DNA from: Actinomycetes bacterium
Lineage (GTDB): Bacteria > Actinomycetota > Actinomycetes > Actinomycetales > Cellulomonadaceae
DNA length: 29,461 nucleotides
NCBI GenBank assembly: GCA_023388235.1
Contig: JAEWGQ010000262.1
Location: forward strand, 1 to 29,461
Direction of reading: 5' to 3'
The notes under the pieces: model-generated
The model's database searches: none
Told to the model about the DNA's origin: nothing
What the model saw: only the letters and a program-made list of their open reading frames with translations
Shown here: in pieces, positions 16,059-23,960 of the stretch
Layout of the letters: every line of letters begins with the position of its first letter
How positions within the stretch are numbered: position 1 is the first letter of the stretch
Made by a program: the position numbers and the translations under genes

Positions 16059-17258
16059 TCACACCACGCGGTGCAGGCGGCCCTGGTCGTGCGACTGCGT
16101 CGGCACCGCCTCGCTCGGCGTGGAGTCGTCGTTCCAGCGCAGGACGGCCCCCACGCCGTCGAGCACGTCCACGGAGCCGTCCGTGGCGATCGTCAGGCCC
16201 GCGTCCTGCCCGAGCGCCGCGCGCAGCAGCGCGACGTCCGCCGGCATCCGCCGCGCGCCCTCGGTGACGCCGATGCCCACGAGGTCGCTCTCGCCGGTCG
16301 CGATCTGCAGCGGCTCCGGCCCGACCCACAGCGTCCGGGCCGACAGGGTCGAGTCCGGCAGCGTGACGTCCTCGTGCAGCACCAGCTCGCGCACCTGACC
16401 GCGCTGCAGCACCGTGACGACGTCGTCCAGCGACGTCACCGCCGCTCCCCCGCGGCCGATCTCCGACCGGTAGCGCTCCAGGGTGTCCTCGCGGCGGCGC
16501 GCCCGGAACTGCTCCAGGGCCTCGGCGACCCGCTGCTGGAACACGTCCTGCTTCACGCCGTCCGCGCGCGAGCCGCCGGCGACCTCCACCAGCAGGTCCT
16601 TCGTGCGCGGCGCGACCGCGTGGCACAGCAGCGACACGGCCCGCACGTCGCCGGTCACCAGCACGATCTCGGGCTTCTTCTCCACCACCTGGCGGTCCAG
16701 GTCGGCCGCGACCGTCTCGGCGTTGCGCTCCCAGGAGTCCTCGGCGCGCATCTGCATCCGCCGGTGCGCCCAGCCGCCGCCCTCCCGCGCCTTGTGCAGC
16801 ACGTCGTGGTCGCCCTCGACGCTCTCCTTCGCGGCGTCCCGCAGCCCCGACCCGTCCGACCACGTGAGGTCGGCGCCCTGCCGGTCGATCTCCACCAGCA
16901 GGAACCGCGTGGCCTGGTCGGCGGCGCGCACGGCCGGCAGCAGCACCGGCACGTCGTCGAGCACCGCGGTGGACTGCGCCGGCGGCTCCTTCAGCACCCG
17001 GTCCACGACCACGCCCGCACCGTCCGCGACCACCACCCGGCCGTGCGGCCCCGCGACACCGGTCGGCCGCGTCACCCGCTCCTCGATCTCGTCGAGCACC
17101 GTCGCCGTGGCGCCCGCGCGCTCCAGCTCCCGGCGCAGGGACCGCCAACGACCCGCCACCTCCTCGTCGCCCGACGCGTCGGCGCGGGTGGCGTCCAGGT
17201 GGACCGTCACGAACGGGGCGGGACGGCCGAGCAGGGGCTTGAGCCAGTGCAGTTCCAC
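16059..17258 (-). CDS. Rv2629/Vms1-like (baeRF-type) protein
   Basis: This 399-residue protein resembles the actinobacterial Rv2629 family, placed by others with bacterial/archaeal eRF1-related (baeRF) and Vms1/ANKZF1 proteins that act on peptidyl-tRNA or ribosomes. An N-terminal VTVHLD strand and ATVLDEIEERV helix come first. A conserved loop GGGWAHRRMQ (residues 160-169, Gln 169) then corresponds to the release-factor loop region. Next are PEIVLVTGDVRAVSLLCHAV and a C-terminal half with ARRMPADVALLRAALGQDAGLTI, as in an L7Ae/eRF1 domain-3-like region. Hydrolase activity is inference. The GTG at 17258 has GGAGG 7 nt upstream. It is a solo gene, convergent with the ligase and downstream of the chorismate mutase on the same strand, about 300 nt apart. 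Confidence 0.8.
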   Translation of the reverse strand: MELHWLKPLLGRPAPFVTVHLDATRADASGDEEVAGRWRSLRRELERAGATATVLDEIEERVTRPTGVAGPHGRVVVADGAGVVVDRVLKEPPAQSTAVLDDVPVLLPAVRAADQATRFLLVEIDRQGADLTWSDGSGLRDAAKESVEGDHDVLHKAREGGGWAHRRMQMRAEDSWERNAETVAADLDRQVVEKKPEIVLVTGDVRAVSLLCHAVAPRTKDLLVEVAGGSRADGVKQDVFQQRVAEALEQFRARRREDTLERYRSEIGRGGAAVTSLDDVVTVLQRGQVRELVLHEDVTLPDSTLSARTLWVGPEPLQIATGESDLVGIGVTEGARRMPADVALLRAALGQDAGLTIATDGSVDVLDGVGAVLRWNDDSTPSEAVPTQSHDQGRLHRVV

Positions 17259-17452
17259 GTGCGACCTCCGAGGTCTCGGATGCGTGGGTCGTGCCGGCGG
17301 AGCGCCTGCCGGGCCACACCGGCCGACCGGTCCTGACCTCTCCCACCCTCTGACACCCGGGGCCGTCGCGCCACCCCTCGACCGGCGCGTCGGCCCGCAC
17401 GCGCGCGGGCGTGTCGCGCCCGTCCGGGCGCGGGACCGCTCCCACCGGGAGC

Positions 17453-17551
17453 GGGCCGCACCGTGCTGCGGATGGGCCGCGCCGTCGGCCGGGGGCCGCA
17501 CCGTCAGCCGGGGGGCGCACCGCCGGCGCGCGGGCCGCACCGCCGGCGGGC
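17453..17551. repeat. Period-20 GC-rich imperfect repeat in a gene-free gap
   Basis: The 302-nt gap 17259-17560 holds five blocks beginning GGGCCGCACCG or close variants, at 17453, 17474, 17493, 17513 and 17532 (spacing 19-21 nt). Second halves vary. The array ends just past the chorismate mutase stop (17561) on that gene's downstream side. The rest of the gap (17259-17452) has the GGAGG ribosome site of the gene at 17258 and no clear hairpin or gene. Confidence 0.7.
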
Positions 17552-17560
17552 GGGGCGGCG

Positions 17561-17881
17561 TCAGCCCTCGGGCGCCTCGTCCGCGCCGGGACCCTGCGGG
17601 CCGGCGGCGATCGCCTCGTGGTGCCGGATGACCTCCTCGACGATGAACGCGAGGAACTTCTCGGCGAACACCGGGTCCAGGTCGGCCTGGTGGGCGAGGT
17701 CCCGCAGCCGCGCGACCTGCTGCGCCTCCCGCCCCGGGTCGGACGCGGGCAGGCCGAGCCGCGCCTTCAGCACGCCGACCTGCTGGGTCGCCTTGAACCG
17801 CTCGGCGAGCAGGTGGATCAGCGCGGCGTCGATGTTGTCGATGCTGCCGCGCAGGCGGGCGAGCTCGGGGGGTGTCGTCAC
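17561..17881 (-). CDS. Chorismate mutase, AroQ class
   Basis: This is a 106-residue all-helical chorismate mutase (chorismate to prephenate, first step toward Phe and Tyr). The pattern ELARLRGSIDNIDAALIHLLAERF...VGVLKARLGLP, then REAQQVARLRDLA and FAEKFLAFIVEEVIRHHE, is the AroQ/CM_2 signature; Arg 11, Arg 28 and Lys 39 are the expected chorismate-binding residues. There is no signal peptide, so the enzyme is cytoplasmic and not the secreted type. The start is the GTG at 17881, which has TACGAT 7 nt upstream and no Shine-Dalgarno; the GTG at 17887 is only 1 nt from that box and would add MG. It lies 31 nt after clpX but has its own promoter signals. Confidence 0.88.
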   Translation of the reverse strand: MTTPPELARLRGSIDNIDAALIHLLAERFKATQQVGVLKARLGLPASDPGREAQQVARLRDLAHQADLDPVFAEKFLAFIVEEVIRHHEAIAAGPQGPGADEAPEG

Positions 17882-17888
17882 GCCCACG

Positions 17889-17916
17889 ATCGTAGGGGGC
17901 GTGCGCGGCAGGTCAG
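17889..17916 (-). promoter_or_regulatory. Promoter of the leaderless chorismate mutase gene
   Basis: On the minus strand CTGACC (17916-17911) and TACGAT (17894-17889) are 16 nt apart. The -35 overlaps the clpX TGA. The -10 is 7 nt from the GTG at 17881. The hexamer CTGACC is the same as in the promoter at 859-864. Confidence 0.5.
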
Positions 17917-19193
17917 GCGCTCTTCTCGCGGGGCGTGCGCTTCACCGGCCGGGGCACCAGGGTCGGGTTGACGTTCTCGAGCACGACCTCGCGGTTCACG
18001 ACGACCCGCTCGACGTCGTCACGGCTCGGCACCTCGAACATCACCTGCTGGAGGACCTCCTCCATGATGGCCCGCAGCCCGCGCGCGCCCGTGCCGCGCA
18101 GCAGCGCCTGGTCGGCGATCGCCTCGACGGCGTCGTCCGTGAACTCCAGCTCGACGCCGTCGATCTCGAACATCCGCTGGTACTGCTTGACCAGCGCGTT
18201 GCGCGGCTCGGTGAGGATCCGCACGAGCGCGCCCTGGTCCAGCGGGGAGACCGTCGTGATGACCGGCACGCGCCCGATGAACTCCGGGATCAGCCCGAAC
18301 TTCAGCAGGTCCTCCGGCATGACGTCGCCGTACACGTCGCGGTCGTCCGCGGTGTGCAGCGGGGCGCCGAAGCCGATGCCCCGGCGGCCGGCGCGCGACG
18401 TGATGATCTCGTCCAGCCCGGCGAACGCGCCGGCCACGATGAACAGCACGTTCGTCGTGTCGATCTGGATGAACTCCTGGTGCGGGTGCTTGCGCCCGCC
18501 CTGCGGCGGCACCGACGCGGTCGTGCCCTCGAGGATCTTCAGCAGCGCCTGCTGCACGCCCTCGCCCGACACGTCGCGGGTGATCGACGGGTTCTCGCTC
18601 TTGCGGGCGATCTTGTCGATCTCGTCGATGTAGATGATCCCGGTCTCGGCCTTCTTCACGTCGAAGTCGGCGGCCTGGATGAGCTTGAGCAGGATGTTCT
18701 CGACGTCCTCGCCGACGTAGCCCGCCTCCGTGAGGGCCGTGGCGTCCGCGATCGCGAACGGGACGTTGAGCATCCGCGCGAGGGTCTGCGCGAGGTACGT
18801 CTTGCCGCAGCCCGTGGGGCCGATCAGCAGGATGTTCGACTTCGCGATCTCGACCGAGTCCTCGGCCTGGGCGGTCCCCACCGTCGGGGTCGCCTCGCCG
18901 GCCTGGATGCGCTTGTAGTGGTTGTACACGGCCACGGCGAGCGACCGCTTCGCGGGCTCCTGGCCGACGATGTACTGCTCGAGGAACGCGAAGATCTCCT
19001 TCGGCTTGGGCAGCTCCACCATGCCGATCTCGGTGGCCTCGGCCCGCTCCTCCTCCATGATCTCGTTGCAGAGCTCGATGCACTCGTCGCAGATGTAGAC
19101 GCCCGGCCCCGCGATGAGCTTCTTGACCTGCTTCTGCGACTTCCCGCAGAACGAGCACTTGAGAAGGTCAGCGCCGTCCCCGATGCGAGCCAC
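17913..19193 (-). CDS. clpX: ATP-dependent Clp protease ATP-binding subunit ClpX
   Basis: ClpX is a hexameric AAA+ unfoldase that feeds substrates into ClpP1P2. The 426-residue protein is complete. The zinc-binding domain has CSFC and CDEC (Cys 13, 16, 35, 38). Walker A is GPTGCGKT (125-132), the pore-1 loop is GYVG (159-161 core), Walker B is IIYIDEID (186-193), the RKH pore loop is at 234-236, and the IGF loop that docks on ClpP is at 273-275. The C-terminal AAA+ lid has [14 protein letters not shown]. The GTG at 19193 is preceded by AAGGGGAC. A strong hairpin separates it from clpP2, and it has its own promoter candidate at 19277-19305. ClpX is not expected to be essential for one substrate only; it is general. 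Confidence 0.98.
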   Translation of the reverse strand: MARIGDGADLLKCSFCGKSQKQVKKLIAGPGVYICDECIELCNEIMEEERAEATEIGMVELPKPKEIFAFLEQYIVGQEPAKRSLAVAVYNHYKRIQAGEATPTVGTAQAEDSVEIAKSNILLIGPTGCGKTYLAQTLARMLNVPFAIADATALTEAGYVGEDVENILLKLIQAADFDVKKAETGIIYIDEIDKIARKSENPSITRDVSGEGVQQALLKILEGTTASVPPQGGRKHPHQEFIQIDTTNVLFIVAGAFAGLDEIITSRAGRRGIGFGAPLHTADDRDVYGDVMPEDLLKFGLIPEFIGRVPVITTVSPLDQGALVRILTEPRNALVKQYQRMFEIDGVELEFTDDAVEAIADQALLRGTGARGLRAIMEEVLQQVMFEVPSRDDVERVVVNREVVLENVNPTLVPRPVKRTPREKSA

Positions 19194-19276
19194 GTGCGTC
19201 CCCTTCCCTCGGTGCGACCCTCGGCGGTCGCGTCGTTGCTGCGGAGGCGGCCGCGTCGCGGGCCGCCCCTCGGTCC

Positions 19277-19305
19277 ATCACACACCACCGGGGGCGGTGT
19301 GTCAG
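19277..19305 (-). promoter_or_regulatory. clpX promoter overlapped by an inverted repeat
   Basis: Read on the minus strand, CTGACA (19305-19300) and TGTGAT (19282-19277) are 17 nt apart, giving a leader of about 75 nt before clpX. The arms ACACACC (19280-19286) and GGTGTGT (19296-19302) form a perfect 7-bp dyad across this promoter, a candidate operator. Confidence 0.5.
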
Positions 19306-19349
19306 CCTGCGCGCGTCCCGGCGTCGGGCGTGTCGCGCGACCCGGCCGT

Positions 19350-19399
19350 CCCGTCCGGCCGGTCCGCCGCGCGCTGGGCGGGCGGAACGGCCGGACGGG
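19350..19399 (-). terminator. Strong hairpin after clpP2
   Basis: A 19-bp stem with one mismatch (19350-19368 with 19381-19399, 12-nt loop) starts 7 nt after the clpP2 stop. It indicates that clpP2 transcripts end, or are trimmed, before clpX. There is no T-run. Confidence 0.75.
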
Positions 19400-19405
19400 C
19401 GACGG

Positions 19406-20104
19406 TCACGGCTCGACGGTCGTCGCGACGACACCCTTGCGGGACGCGAGCACCTGGTCCACGAGACCGTACTCGTGCGCCTGCGCCGCGGTGAGGATCT
19501 TGTCGCGCTCGATGTCCTGCCGCACCTTCTCGATCGGCTGGCCGGTGTGGTGCGCGAGGGTTTCCTCGAGCCACTCGCGCATCCGGATCAGCTCGTTGGC
19601 GTGGATCTCGATGTCGGACGCCTGGGCGTAGCCGCCGCCCTCCATCGCGGGCTGGTGGATCAGCACGCGGGCGTTCGGCAGCGCCAGGCGCTTGCCCGGG
19701 GTGCCGGCCGCCAGCAGGACCGCCGCGGCGGACGCCGCCTGGCCCAGGCACACCGTCTGGATCTGCGGCTTGATGTACTGCATCGTGTCGTAGATCGCGG
19801 TCAGCGCGGTGAACGAGCCACCGGGCGAGTTGATGTACAGCGTGATGACGCCGTCCGGGTCCGTCGACTCCAGGACCAGCAGCTGGGCCATGATGTCGTC
19901 CGCGGAGGCGTCGTCCACCTGCACGCCGAGGAAGATGATGCGGTCCTCGAACAGCTTGGTGTACGGGTCCTGCCGCTTGAAGCCGTAGGCGGTGCGCTCC
20001 TCGAACTGGGGCAGCACGTAGCGGGAGGTCGGGGCCGCCGTGGCGGCGCCCCAGCCACCGGCGAGGCGCCCGGCGCGGGCGATGAACTGCGACTCGGTGC
20101 TCAC
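19406..20104 (-). CDS. clpP2: ATP-dependent Clp protease proteolytic subunit ClpP2
   Basis: This is a serine peptidase subunit that pairs with ClpP1 in the actinobacterial mixed tetradecamer. The 232-residue protein has the triad Ser 125 (GQAASAAA), His 150 (VLIHQP) and Asp 201 (ERDK). [23 protein letters not shown] and [12 protein letters not shown] match mycobacterial ClpP2 closely. The N-terminal segment before [15 protein letters not shown] is longer than in most ClpPs, consistent with a processed propeptide. The GTG at 20104 has AAGGAG about 6 nt upstream. It lies 40 nt after clpP1 in the same transcript. Confidence 0.97.
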   Translation of the reverse strand: MSTESQFIARAGRLAGGWGAATAAPTSRYVLPQFEERTAYGFKRQDPYTKLFEDRIIFLGVQVDDASADDIMAQLLVLESTDPDGVITLYINSPGGSFTALTAIYDTMQYIKPQIQTVCLGQAASAAAVLLAAGTPGKRLALPNARVLIHQPAMEGGGYAQASDIEIHANELIRMREWLEETLAHHTGQPIEKVRQDIERDKILTAAQAHEYGLVDQVLASRKGVVATTVEP

Positions 20105-20144
20105 GGGTTCTCCTTCTCGGAAGTCTGTCGGTCGGCGGGGCGCG

Positions 20145-20765
20145 TCAGGAGCCGGTGCCGCCGCCGCCGGTGACGGCGCCGGCGTGGGTGACGACCTTGT
20201 CGACGAACCCGTACTCGAGCGCCTCGGGCGCCGTGAACCAGCGGTCGCGGTCCGAGTCGGCGGTGATCTGCTCGACCGTCTTGCCGGTCTGCTCGGCGAT
20301 CAGCGACGCGAGGACCGTCTTCATGTGCAGGATCAGCTGGGCGTTGATCCGCACGTCGGTCGCGGTGCCGCCGATGCCGCCGGACGGCTGGTGCATCATC
20401 ACGCGGGCGTGCGGGGTGGCGTAGCGCTTGCCCTTCGCGCCGGACGAGAGCAGGAACTGCCCCATCGACGCGGCCATGCCCATCGCCACGGTGGCGACGT
20501 CCGGCTGGATGTACTGCATGGTGTCGTAGATCGCCATGCCGGCCGTGATGGAGCCGCCGGGCGAGTTGATGTACAGGAAGATGTCCTTGTCGGGGTCCTC
20601 CGCCGCGAGCAGCATCATCTGCGCGCAGATGGCGTTCGCGTTCTCGTCCCGGACCTCGGAGCCCAGCCAGATGATCCGCTCCTTGAGGAGCCGGTTGTAG
20701 ATGGAGTCGTTGAGGCCGAGTCCCCCGGACTCGGCCCGGGCGATCGCCGGCGTCTGGTCGTTCAC
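20145..20765 (-). CDS. clpP1: ATP-dependent Clp protease proteolytic subunit ClpP1
   Basis: This 206-residue paralogue is the ClpP1-type partner of ClpP2. The triad is Ser 100 (GMAASMG), His 125 (VMMHQP) and Asp 174 (SDRDRWF). [26 protein letters not shown] and [19 protein letters not shown] track mycobacterial ClpP1. An N-terminal stretch before [10 protein letters not shown] is probably removed. A glycine/Thr-rich C-terminal tail ends it. The GTG at 20765 has GAGGGAG 5 nt upstream. It is the first gene of the clpP1-clpP2 unit, separated from tig by a terminator. Confidence 0.97.
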   Translation of the reverse strand: MNDQTPAIARAESGGLGLNDSIYNRLLKERIIWLGSEVRDENANAICAQMMLLAAEDPDKDIFLYINSPGGSITAGMAIYDTMQYIQPDVATVAMGMAASMGQFLLSSGAKGKRYATPHARVMMHQPSGGIGGTATDVRINAQLILHMKTVLASLIAEQTGKTVEQITADSDRDRWFTAPEALEYGFVDKVVTHAGAVTGGGGTGS

Positions 20766-20786
20766 GAAGGCTCCCTCGTCAGGCTT

Positions 20787-20806
20787 GGTTGCTTGCAGCG
20801 ACCCTA
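20787..20806 (-). promoter_or_regulatory. clpP1P2 promoter with a palindrome over the start region
   Basis: TAGGGT (20806-20801, minus strand) is a TANNNT -10 giving a leader of about 30 nt. Overlapping it, 20787-20803 is a near-palindrome with arms GGTCGCT and AGCAACC around GCA (6 of 7 pairs). This sits where a regulator would block or recruit polymerase. In actinobacteria ClgR is the known activator of clpP1P2, with a CGC...GCG-type dyad; this site resembles it only partly. Confidence 0.45.
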
Positions 20807-20920
20807 ACGCCCGGCCCCGGTGCCGTTCGTCCCGCTCACCCCCCGTTTCGCTGACGGCGCACGGCGGCGGCGGGCGGGCGGCGGGCGGACGGCGGGTGGA
20901 CGGCGCGGGGCGGGACGCGC

Positions 20921-20955
20921 GGAGGGCCCCGCACCGGGTCGGTGCGGGGCCCTCC
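20921..20955 (-). terminator. Terminator after tig
   Basis: A perfect 15-bp stem (20921-20935 with 20941-20955) with loop GGGTC begins 13 nt after the tig stop. It separates tig from clpP1. No T-run. Confidence 0.8.
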
Positions 20956-20968
20956 GGGAACGCGGGGC

Positions 20969-22357
20969 TCAGGCCTCGGCGTCGTCCTTCGCCGGGGCGT
21001 CGCCCTCGGCGGCGGCCGGCTCGGCGGACGCCTCGGCGACGGCGTCCTCCGCCGCGGCGAGCGCGGCGTCGTCCTCGTCCGACCCGATGAACTCCGACAG
21101 GTCCACCGCGGCACCGGCGCCGTCGACGACGGCCACGCGGCGCAGCGCCACGGCCAGCGCCTTCGAGCGCGCGACCTCGGCCACCATCGCCGGGATCTGG
21201 CCCTGCTGGTCGATGGTCTGGATGAAGGTGTTCGGGTCCATGCCGTACTGGCGGGACGCGCTCACCAGGTAGTCGACGAGCTCGCCCTGGTTGACCTTGA
21301 CCTCGAGCTTCTCGGCCAGGGTGTCCAGCAGGATCTGGTTGCGCAGCGCGGTCTGGGCCTGCTCGGTGACCTCGGCGCGGTGGGTCTCGTCCTCCAGGCG
21401 GCCCTCGGACTCCAGGTGGCGGTGCACCTCGGCCTCGACGGCGCCCTGCGGGACCGGGATCTCGACCTGCTCGAGCAGCTGCTCCAGCAGGACGTCCCGG
21501 GCCTGGACGGCCTGGTTCTGCGCCTTGATGCGGCCGGCCTGCTCGCGCAGGTCCGCCAGCAGCTCCTCGACGGTGTCGAACTCCGACGCCATCTGGGCGA
21601 AGTCGTCGTCCGCCTCGGGCAGCTCGCGCTCCTTGACGGAGGTCGCGGTCACGGTGACCTGCGCGGTCTCGCCGGCGTGCTCGCCGCCGACCAGCGTGGT
21701 CTCGAACGTCGTGGTCTCGCCCGACGACAGGCCGGTGAGCGCCTCGTCGAGGCCCTCGAGCATGTTGCCCGAGCCGATCTGGTAGGAGACGCCGGAGACC
21801 GTGTCGACCTCCTCGCCGTCGATCTTCGCGGACAGGTCGATGACGGCGAAGTCCTTCTCGGCGGCCGGGCGGTCGACGCCGACCAGCGTGCCGAAGCGCT
21901 CGCGCAGCGCGTCCAGGCGGCCCTGCACGTCCTCGTCGGTGATCTCCGAGGCGTCCACCGTGACCGACAGGCCGTCCAGCTCCGGGACCTCGATCTCGGG
22001 GCGGACCTCGACCTCGGCGGTGAACACCAGGTCGCCCTCGGTCTCGCCGGGCACCAGGCCCGGGACCTTCGTGACGTCGACCTCGGGCTGGCCGAGCGGG
22101 CGCAGCTTGTTCTCGCGGACGGCCTCGGCGTAGAAGCCGGACAGGCCCTCGTTGACGGCGTGCTCCATGACCGCGGGGCGGCCGACGCGCTGGTCGATGA
22201 TCCGCGGCGGGACCTTGCCCTTGCGGAAGCCGGGGATGGTCACCTGCTCCGCGATGTGCGCGTAGGCGTGATCGATGCTCGGCTTGAGCTCGTCGTACGG
22301 AACCTCGACGGTCAGCCTGACCTTGGTGGGCTCCAGGGTCTCGACGGCGCTCTTCAC
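20969..22357 (-). CDS. tig: Trigger factor (ribosome-bound chaperone, PPIase)
   Basis: The 462-residue trigger factor binds the ribosome exit and shields nascent chains. The N-terminal domain has the ribosome-docking GFRKGK (residues 43-48). The middle FKBP-like PPIase domain runs through [14 protein letters not shown] and [18 protein letters not shown]...[22 protein letters not shown]. The C-terminal helical arms follow, with an Ala/Glu/Asp-rich acidic tail of about 40 residues, common in actinobacterial homologues. The GTG at 22357 has GGAGAG 8 nt upstream and aligns with the family N-terminus. It is directly upstream of clpP1P2-clpX in the standard tig-clp order, but a terminator lies between. 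Confidence 0.97.
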   Translation of the reverse strand: MKSAVETLEPTKVRLTVEVPYDELKPSIDHAYAHIAEQVTIPGFRKGKVPPRIIDQRVGRPAVMEHAVNEGLSGFYAEAVRENKLRPLGQPEVDVTKVPGLVPGETEGDLVFTAEVEVRPEIEVPELDGLSVTVDASEITDEDVQGRLDALRERFGTLVGVDRPAAEKDFAVIDLSAKIDGEEVDTVSGVSYQIGSGNMLEGLDEALTGLSSGETTTFETTLVGGEHAGETAQVTVTATSVKERELPEADDDFAQMASEFDTVEELLADLREQAGRIKAQNQAVQARDVLLEQLLEQVEIPVPQGAVEAEVHRHLESEGRLEDETHRAEVTEQAQTALRNQILLDTLAEKLEVKVNQGELVDYLVSASRQYGMDPNTFIQTIDQQGQIPAMVAEVARSKALAVALRRVAVVDGAGAAVDLSEFIGSDEDDAALAAAEDAVAEASAEPAAAEGDAPAKDDAEA

Positions 22358-22504
22358 TTCAGTGCTCTCCAACTGCTCGGATTCGTCTGCGCCGGGGTGC
22401 CCGGCGTGGGCGCTGGGGCGGGCCGGTCGGGCGGTTCCCCGCTCTACCCCGAGGGGCGGCACGCTTCGGCGCGTGCGGGCATGGCTCGCCGCACCGGCCC
22501 ACGA

Positions 22505-22510
22505 AGCCTA
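22505..22510 (-). promoter_or_regulatory. Candidate -10 box for tig
   Basis: TAGGCT (minus strand) fits TANNNT and would give a leader of about 140 nt. In that leader GCACGC (22459-22464) can pair with GCGTGC (22471-22476). The long leader may affect translation, but nothing specific is recognised. Confidence 0.35.
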
Positions 22511-22542
22511 CGCCACCGCACCGCGCCGCCGCCAAAGCACGC

Positions 22543-22980
22543 TCAGGTCCGGCGGCGCCCCCGCCACGCGCGCCACGCGCCGGTCGACCACAGGGACCAC
22601 GCGACCAGCCCGGCCTGGAACGGCAGCCGCGCGAGGCGCTTGGCGTCGGTGTCGAGCCCGAACGCGTCGGTGCCGGTCAGGTACTGCGACACGTTGCCCG
22701 GGAAGACCGCGACGAAGAACGCCGCGGCGGTCCACCCGACCGCGGCGCGGTGCCGCCGGGGCGCGACGGCCAGCGCGGTGCCGAGCGCGATCTCGACGAC
22801 GCCCGAGCCGAGGACGACCAGGTCCTCGTCCAGGGGCACCCACGACGGGACCTGGGCCTGGAACTCCTCGCGCGCGAACGTCAGGTGGCCGGCGCCGGCG
22901 AACGCGAGCACCGCCCCGAGGCCGACCCGGCCCACCGTCCGCGCGAGGCCGCCGGCCTGCCGCGCCTGCTGCTCCGCCAT
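22543..22980 (-). CDS. DoxX-like membrane protein
   Basis: The 145-residue protein resembles the DoxX/DoxX-like family of four-helix membrane proteins, several of which are linked to quinone or thiol redox stress; the exact role here is unknown. Hydrophobic segments are GRVGLGAVLAFAGAGHLTF (about residues 17-35), LVVLGSGVVEIALGTALAVA (54-73), AVGWTAAAFFVAVFPGNVSQYL (80-101) and LPFQAGLVAWSLWST (118-132). GHLTFAREEFQAQVP and FPGNVSQYL are typical of this family. GGGAG precedes the ATG by 6 nt. A 24-bp operator-like palindrome lies just upstream. It is downstream of, and on the same strand as, the TetR gene. Confidence 0.82.
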   Translation of the reverse strand: MAEQQARQAGGLARTVGRVGLGAVLAFAGAGHLTFAREEFQAQVPSWVPLDEDLVVLGSGVVEIALGTALAVAPRRHRAAVGWTAAAFFVAVFPGNVSQYLTGTDAFGLDTDAKRLARLPFQAGLVAWSLWSTGAWRAWRGRRRT

Positions 22981-22990
22981 GTCCGCTCCC

Positions 22991-23014
22991 TGGGTGGACG
23001 AGTTCGTCTACCCA
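22991..23014. promoter_or_regulatory. TetR-type operator candidate at the DoxX promoter
   Basis: Arms TGGGTGGACGA (22991-23001) and TCGTCTACCCA (23004-23014) pair at 10 of 11 positions around a 2-nt centre. It starts about 11 nt upstream of the DoxX ATG, where it would overlap the promoter or transcript start. Size and symmetry suit a TetR-family dimer pair. Confidence 0.65.
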
Positions 23015-23083
23015 TCGAAGCACAGGTGCGCGGAGGCCCGCACCCGCGGGTCCGGGCCGGCGGGCGCGCACCCGCGGGCGGGC

Positions 23084-23839
23084 TCAGCGGCCGGGCTGCT
23101 CCCCCGGGATGCCGGCGGCGGCCGCGGTGCGCCGGGCGACCGCGTCGAGGTGCGCGCCCGGGTCGCGCAGGACGCCGTGGTAGTGGCCGAACAGCTCGAA
23201 GCTCACGCAGCCGTAGAGCTCCGTCCACGCGTCCACCACGGCGAGCGGCATCCCGGCGTCCACCGACCCGGCGGCCGGCACCTCGTGCGGCGGGCGGTCC
23301 GCGAGGGCGAGGGCGAGCAGGGCGTCGGCGTCCGCCCGGAGCGCGTCGGGCACGCGGTCGGGCCCGGGCCCGCGGTGGCCCGCAGCCCAGGCGTCCACCG
23401 CGACCGCGGCGAGCAGCAGCGGCACCCGCGACGCCGGGGCGATGGTGCCCTGCGGCGCGGCGTAGCCCGGGACCGGCGAGCCGTAGATCAGCCCGTACTC
23501 GTGCGGGTGGCCGAGCGCCCACCCCCGCACCCCCCGGTGCACGGCCAGCCACCGCCCGAGCAGGTCGGCGCGGCCGGCGCCCCGCTCGGCCTGCTCGGCG
23601 GCGTCCGCGAGACCGGTGTACGCCTCGGTGATCAGGGCCGTCAGCAGCGCGTCCCGGTTCGGGAAGTACCGGTAGACCGCCGACGGGGCCATGCCCAGGG
23701 TGCGGGTCACGGCGCGGACGGACAACGCCGCCGCGCCCACCTCGGCCAGCTGGGCGCGCGCCGCGTCGGTGATCTCCCGGAGCAGCTCCCGCCGGGCGCG
23801 GGCGCGGGCCCCCTCGGCGGGTGGCGGGACGGACGGCAT
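23084..23839 (-). CDS. TetR/AcrR family regulator with a WHG-type C-terminus
   Basis: The product is 251 residues. The N-terminal helix-turn-helix is LLREITDAARAQLAEVGAAALSVRAVTRTLGMAPSAVYRYFPNRDALLTALI (DNA reading helix near 50-60). The ligand domain contains GHPHEYGLIYGSPVPGYAAP, a signature I associate with the WHG-type TetR branch, and ends in ELFGHYHGVL. The ATG at 23839 is 6 nt after CACCCT, so it is probably leaderless. It is divergent from the SDR-like gene, with an 11-bp palindrome GAACAGTGTTC between them, hence likely local repression. Only 103 nt separate its stop from the DoxX ATG on the same strand. The inducer is unknown. Confidence 0.9.
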   Translation of the reverse strand: MPSVPPPAEGARARARRELLREITDAARAQLAEVGAAALSVRAVTRTLGMAPSAVYRYFPNRDALLTALITEAYTGLADAAEQAERGAGRADLLGRWLAVHRGVRGWALGHPHEYGLIYGSPVPGYAAPQGTIAPASRVPLLLAAVAVDAWAAGHRGPGPDRVPDALRADADALLALALADRPPHEVPAAGSVDAGMPLAVVDAWTELYGCVSFELFGHYHGVLRDPGAHLDAVARRTAAAAGIPGEQPGR

Positions 23840-23845
23840 GGGCCC

Positions 23846-23851
23846 AGGGTG
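23846..23851 (-). promoter_or_regulatory. -10 box of the leaderless TetR gene
   Basis: Minus-strand TGCCACCCTGGG contains CACCCT (NANNNT), with a 6-nt spacer to the ATG at 23839. There is no Shine-Dalgarno. The geometry equals the other leaderless sites in this window. Confidence 0.4.
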
Positions 23852-23892
23852 GCACGCCCGGCACCGCGTCCGGGCGCGGCGTGGCCGGGTCT

Positions 23893-23920
23893 TGCCAACA
23901 GCGCGAACAGTGTTCACACT
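23893..23920 (+). promoter_or_regulatory. Promoter and TetR operator of the SDR-like gene
   Basis: TTGCCA (23893-23898) and CACACT (23915-23920) are 16 nt apart. Between them GAACAGTGTTC (23905-23915) is a perfect 11-bp palindrome (5-bp arms, 1-bp centre), the classic position for a repressor. It lies 66 nt from the divergent TetR start. Confidence 0.6.
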
Positions 23921-23960
23921 TGCGATCACTGATCCGCACCGTGCAGCAGAGGGAGCACCC

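Noticed and set aside
17882..17887. Chorismate mutase start at GTG 17887
   Set aside because: Only 1 nt separates this codon from TACGAT, too close for a leaderless transcript; GTG 17881 fits.
22508..23071. Alternate minus-strand frame over the DoxX gene
   Set aside because: It is Arg/Gly/Ala-rich and has no membrane segments, whereas the 22543-22980 frame has four clear segments and an SD.
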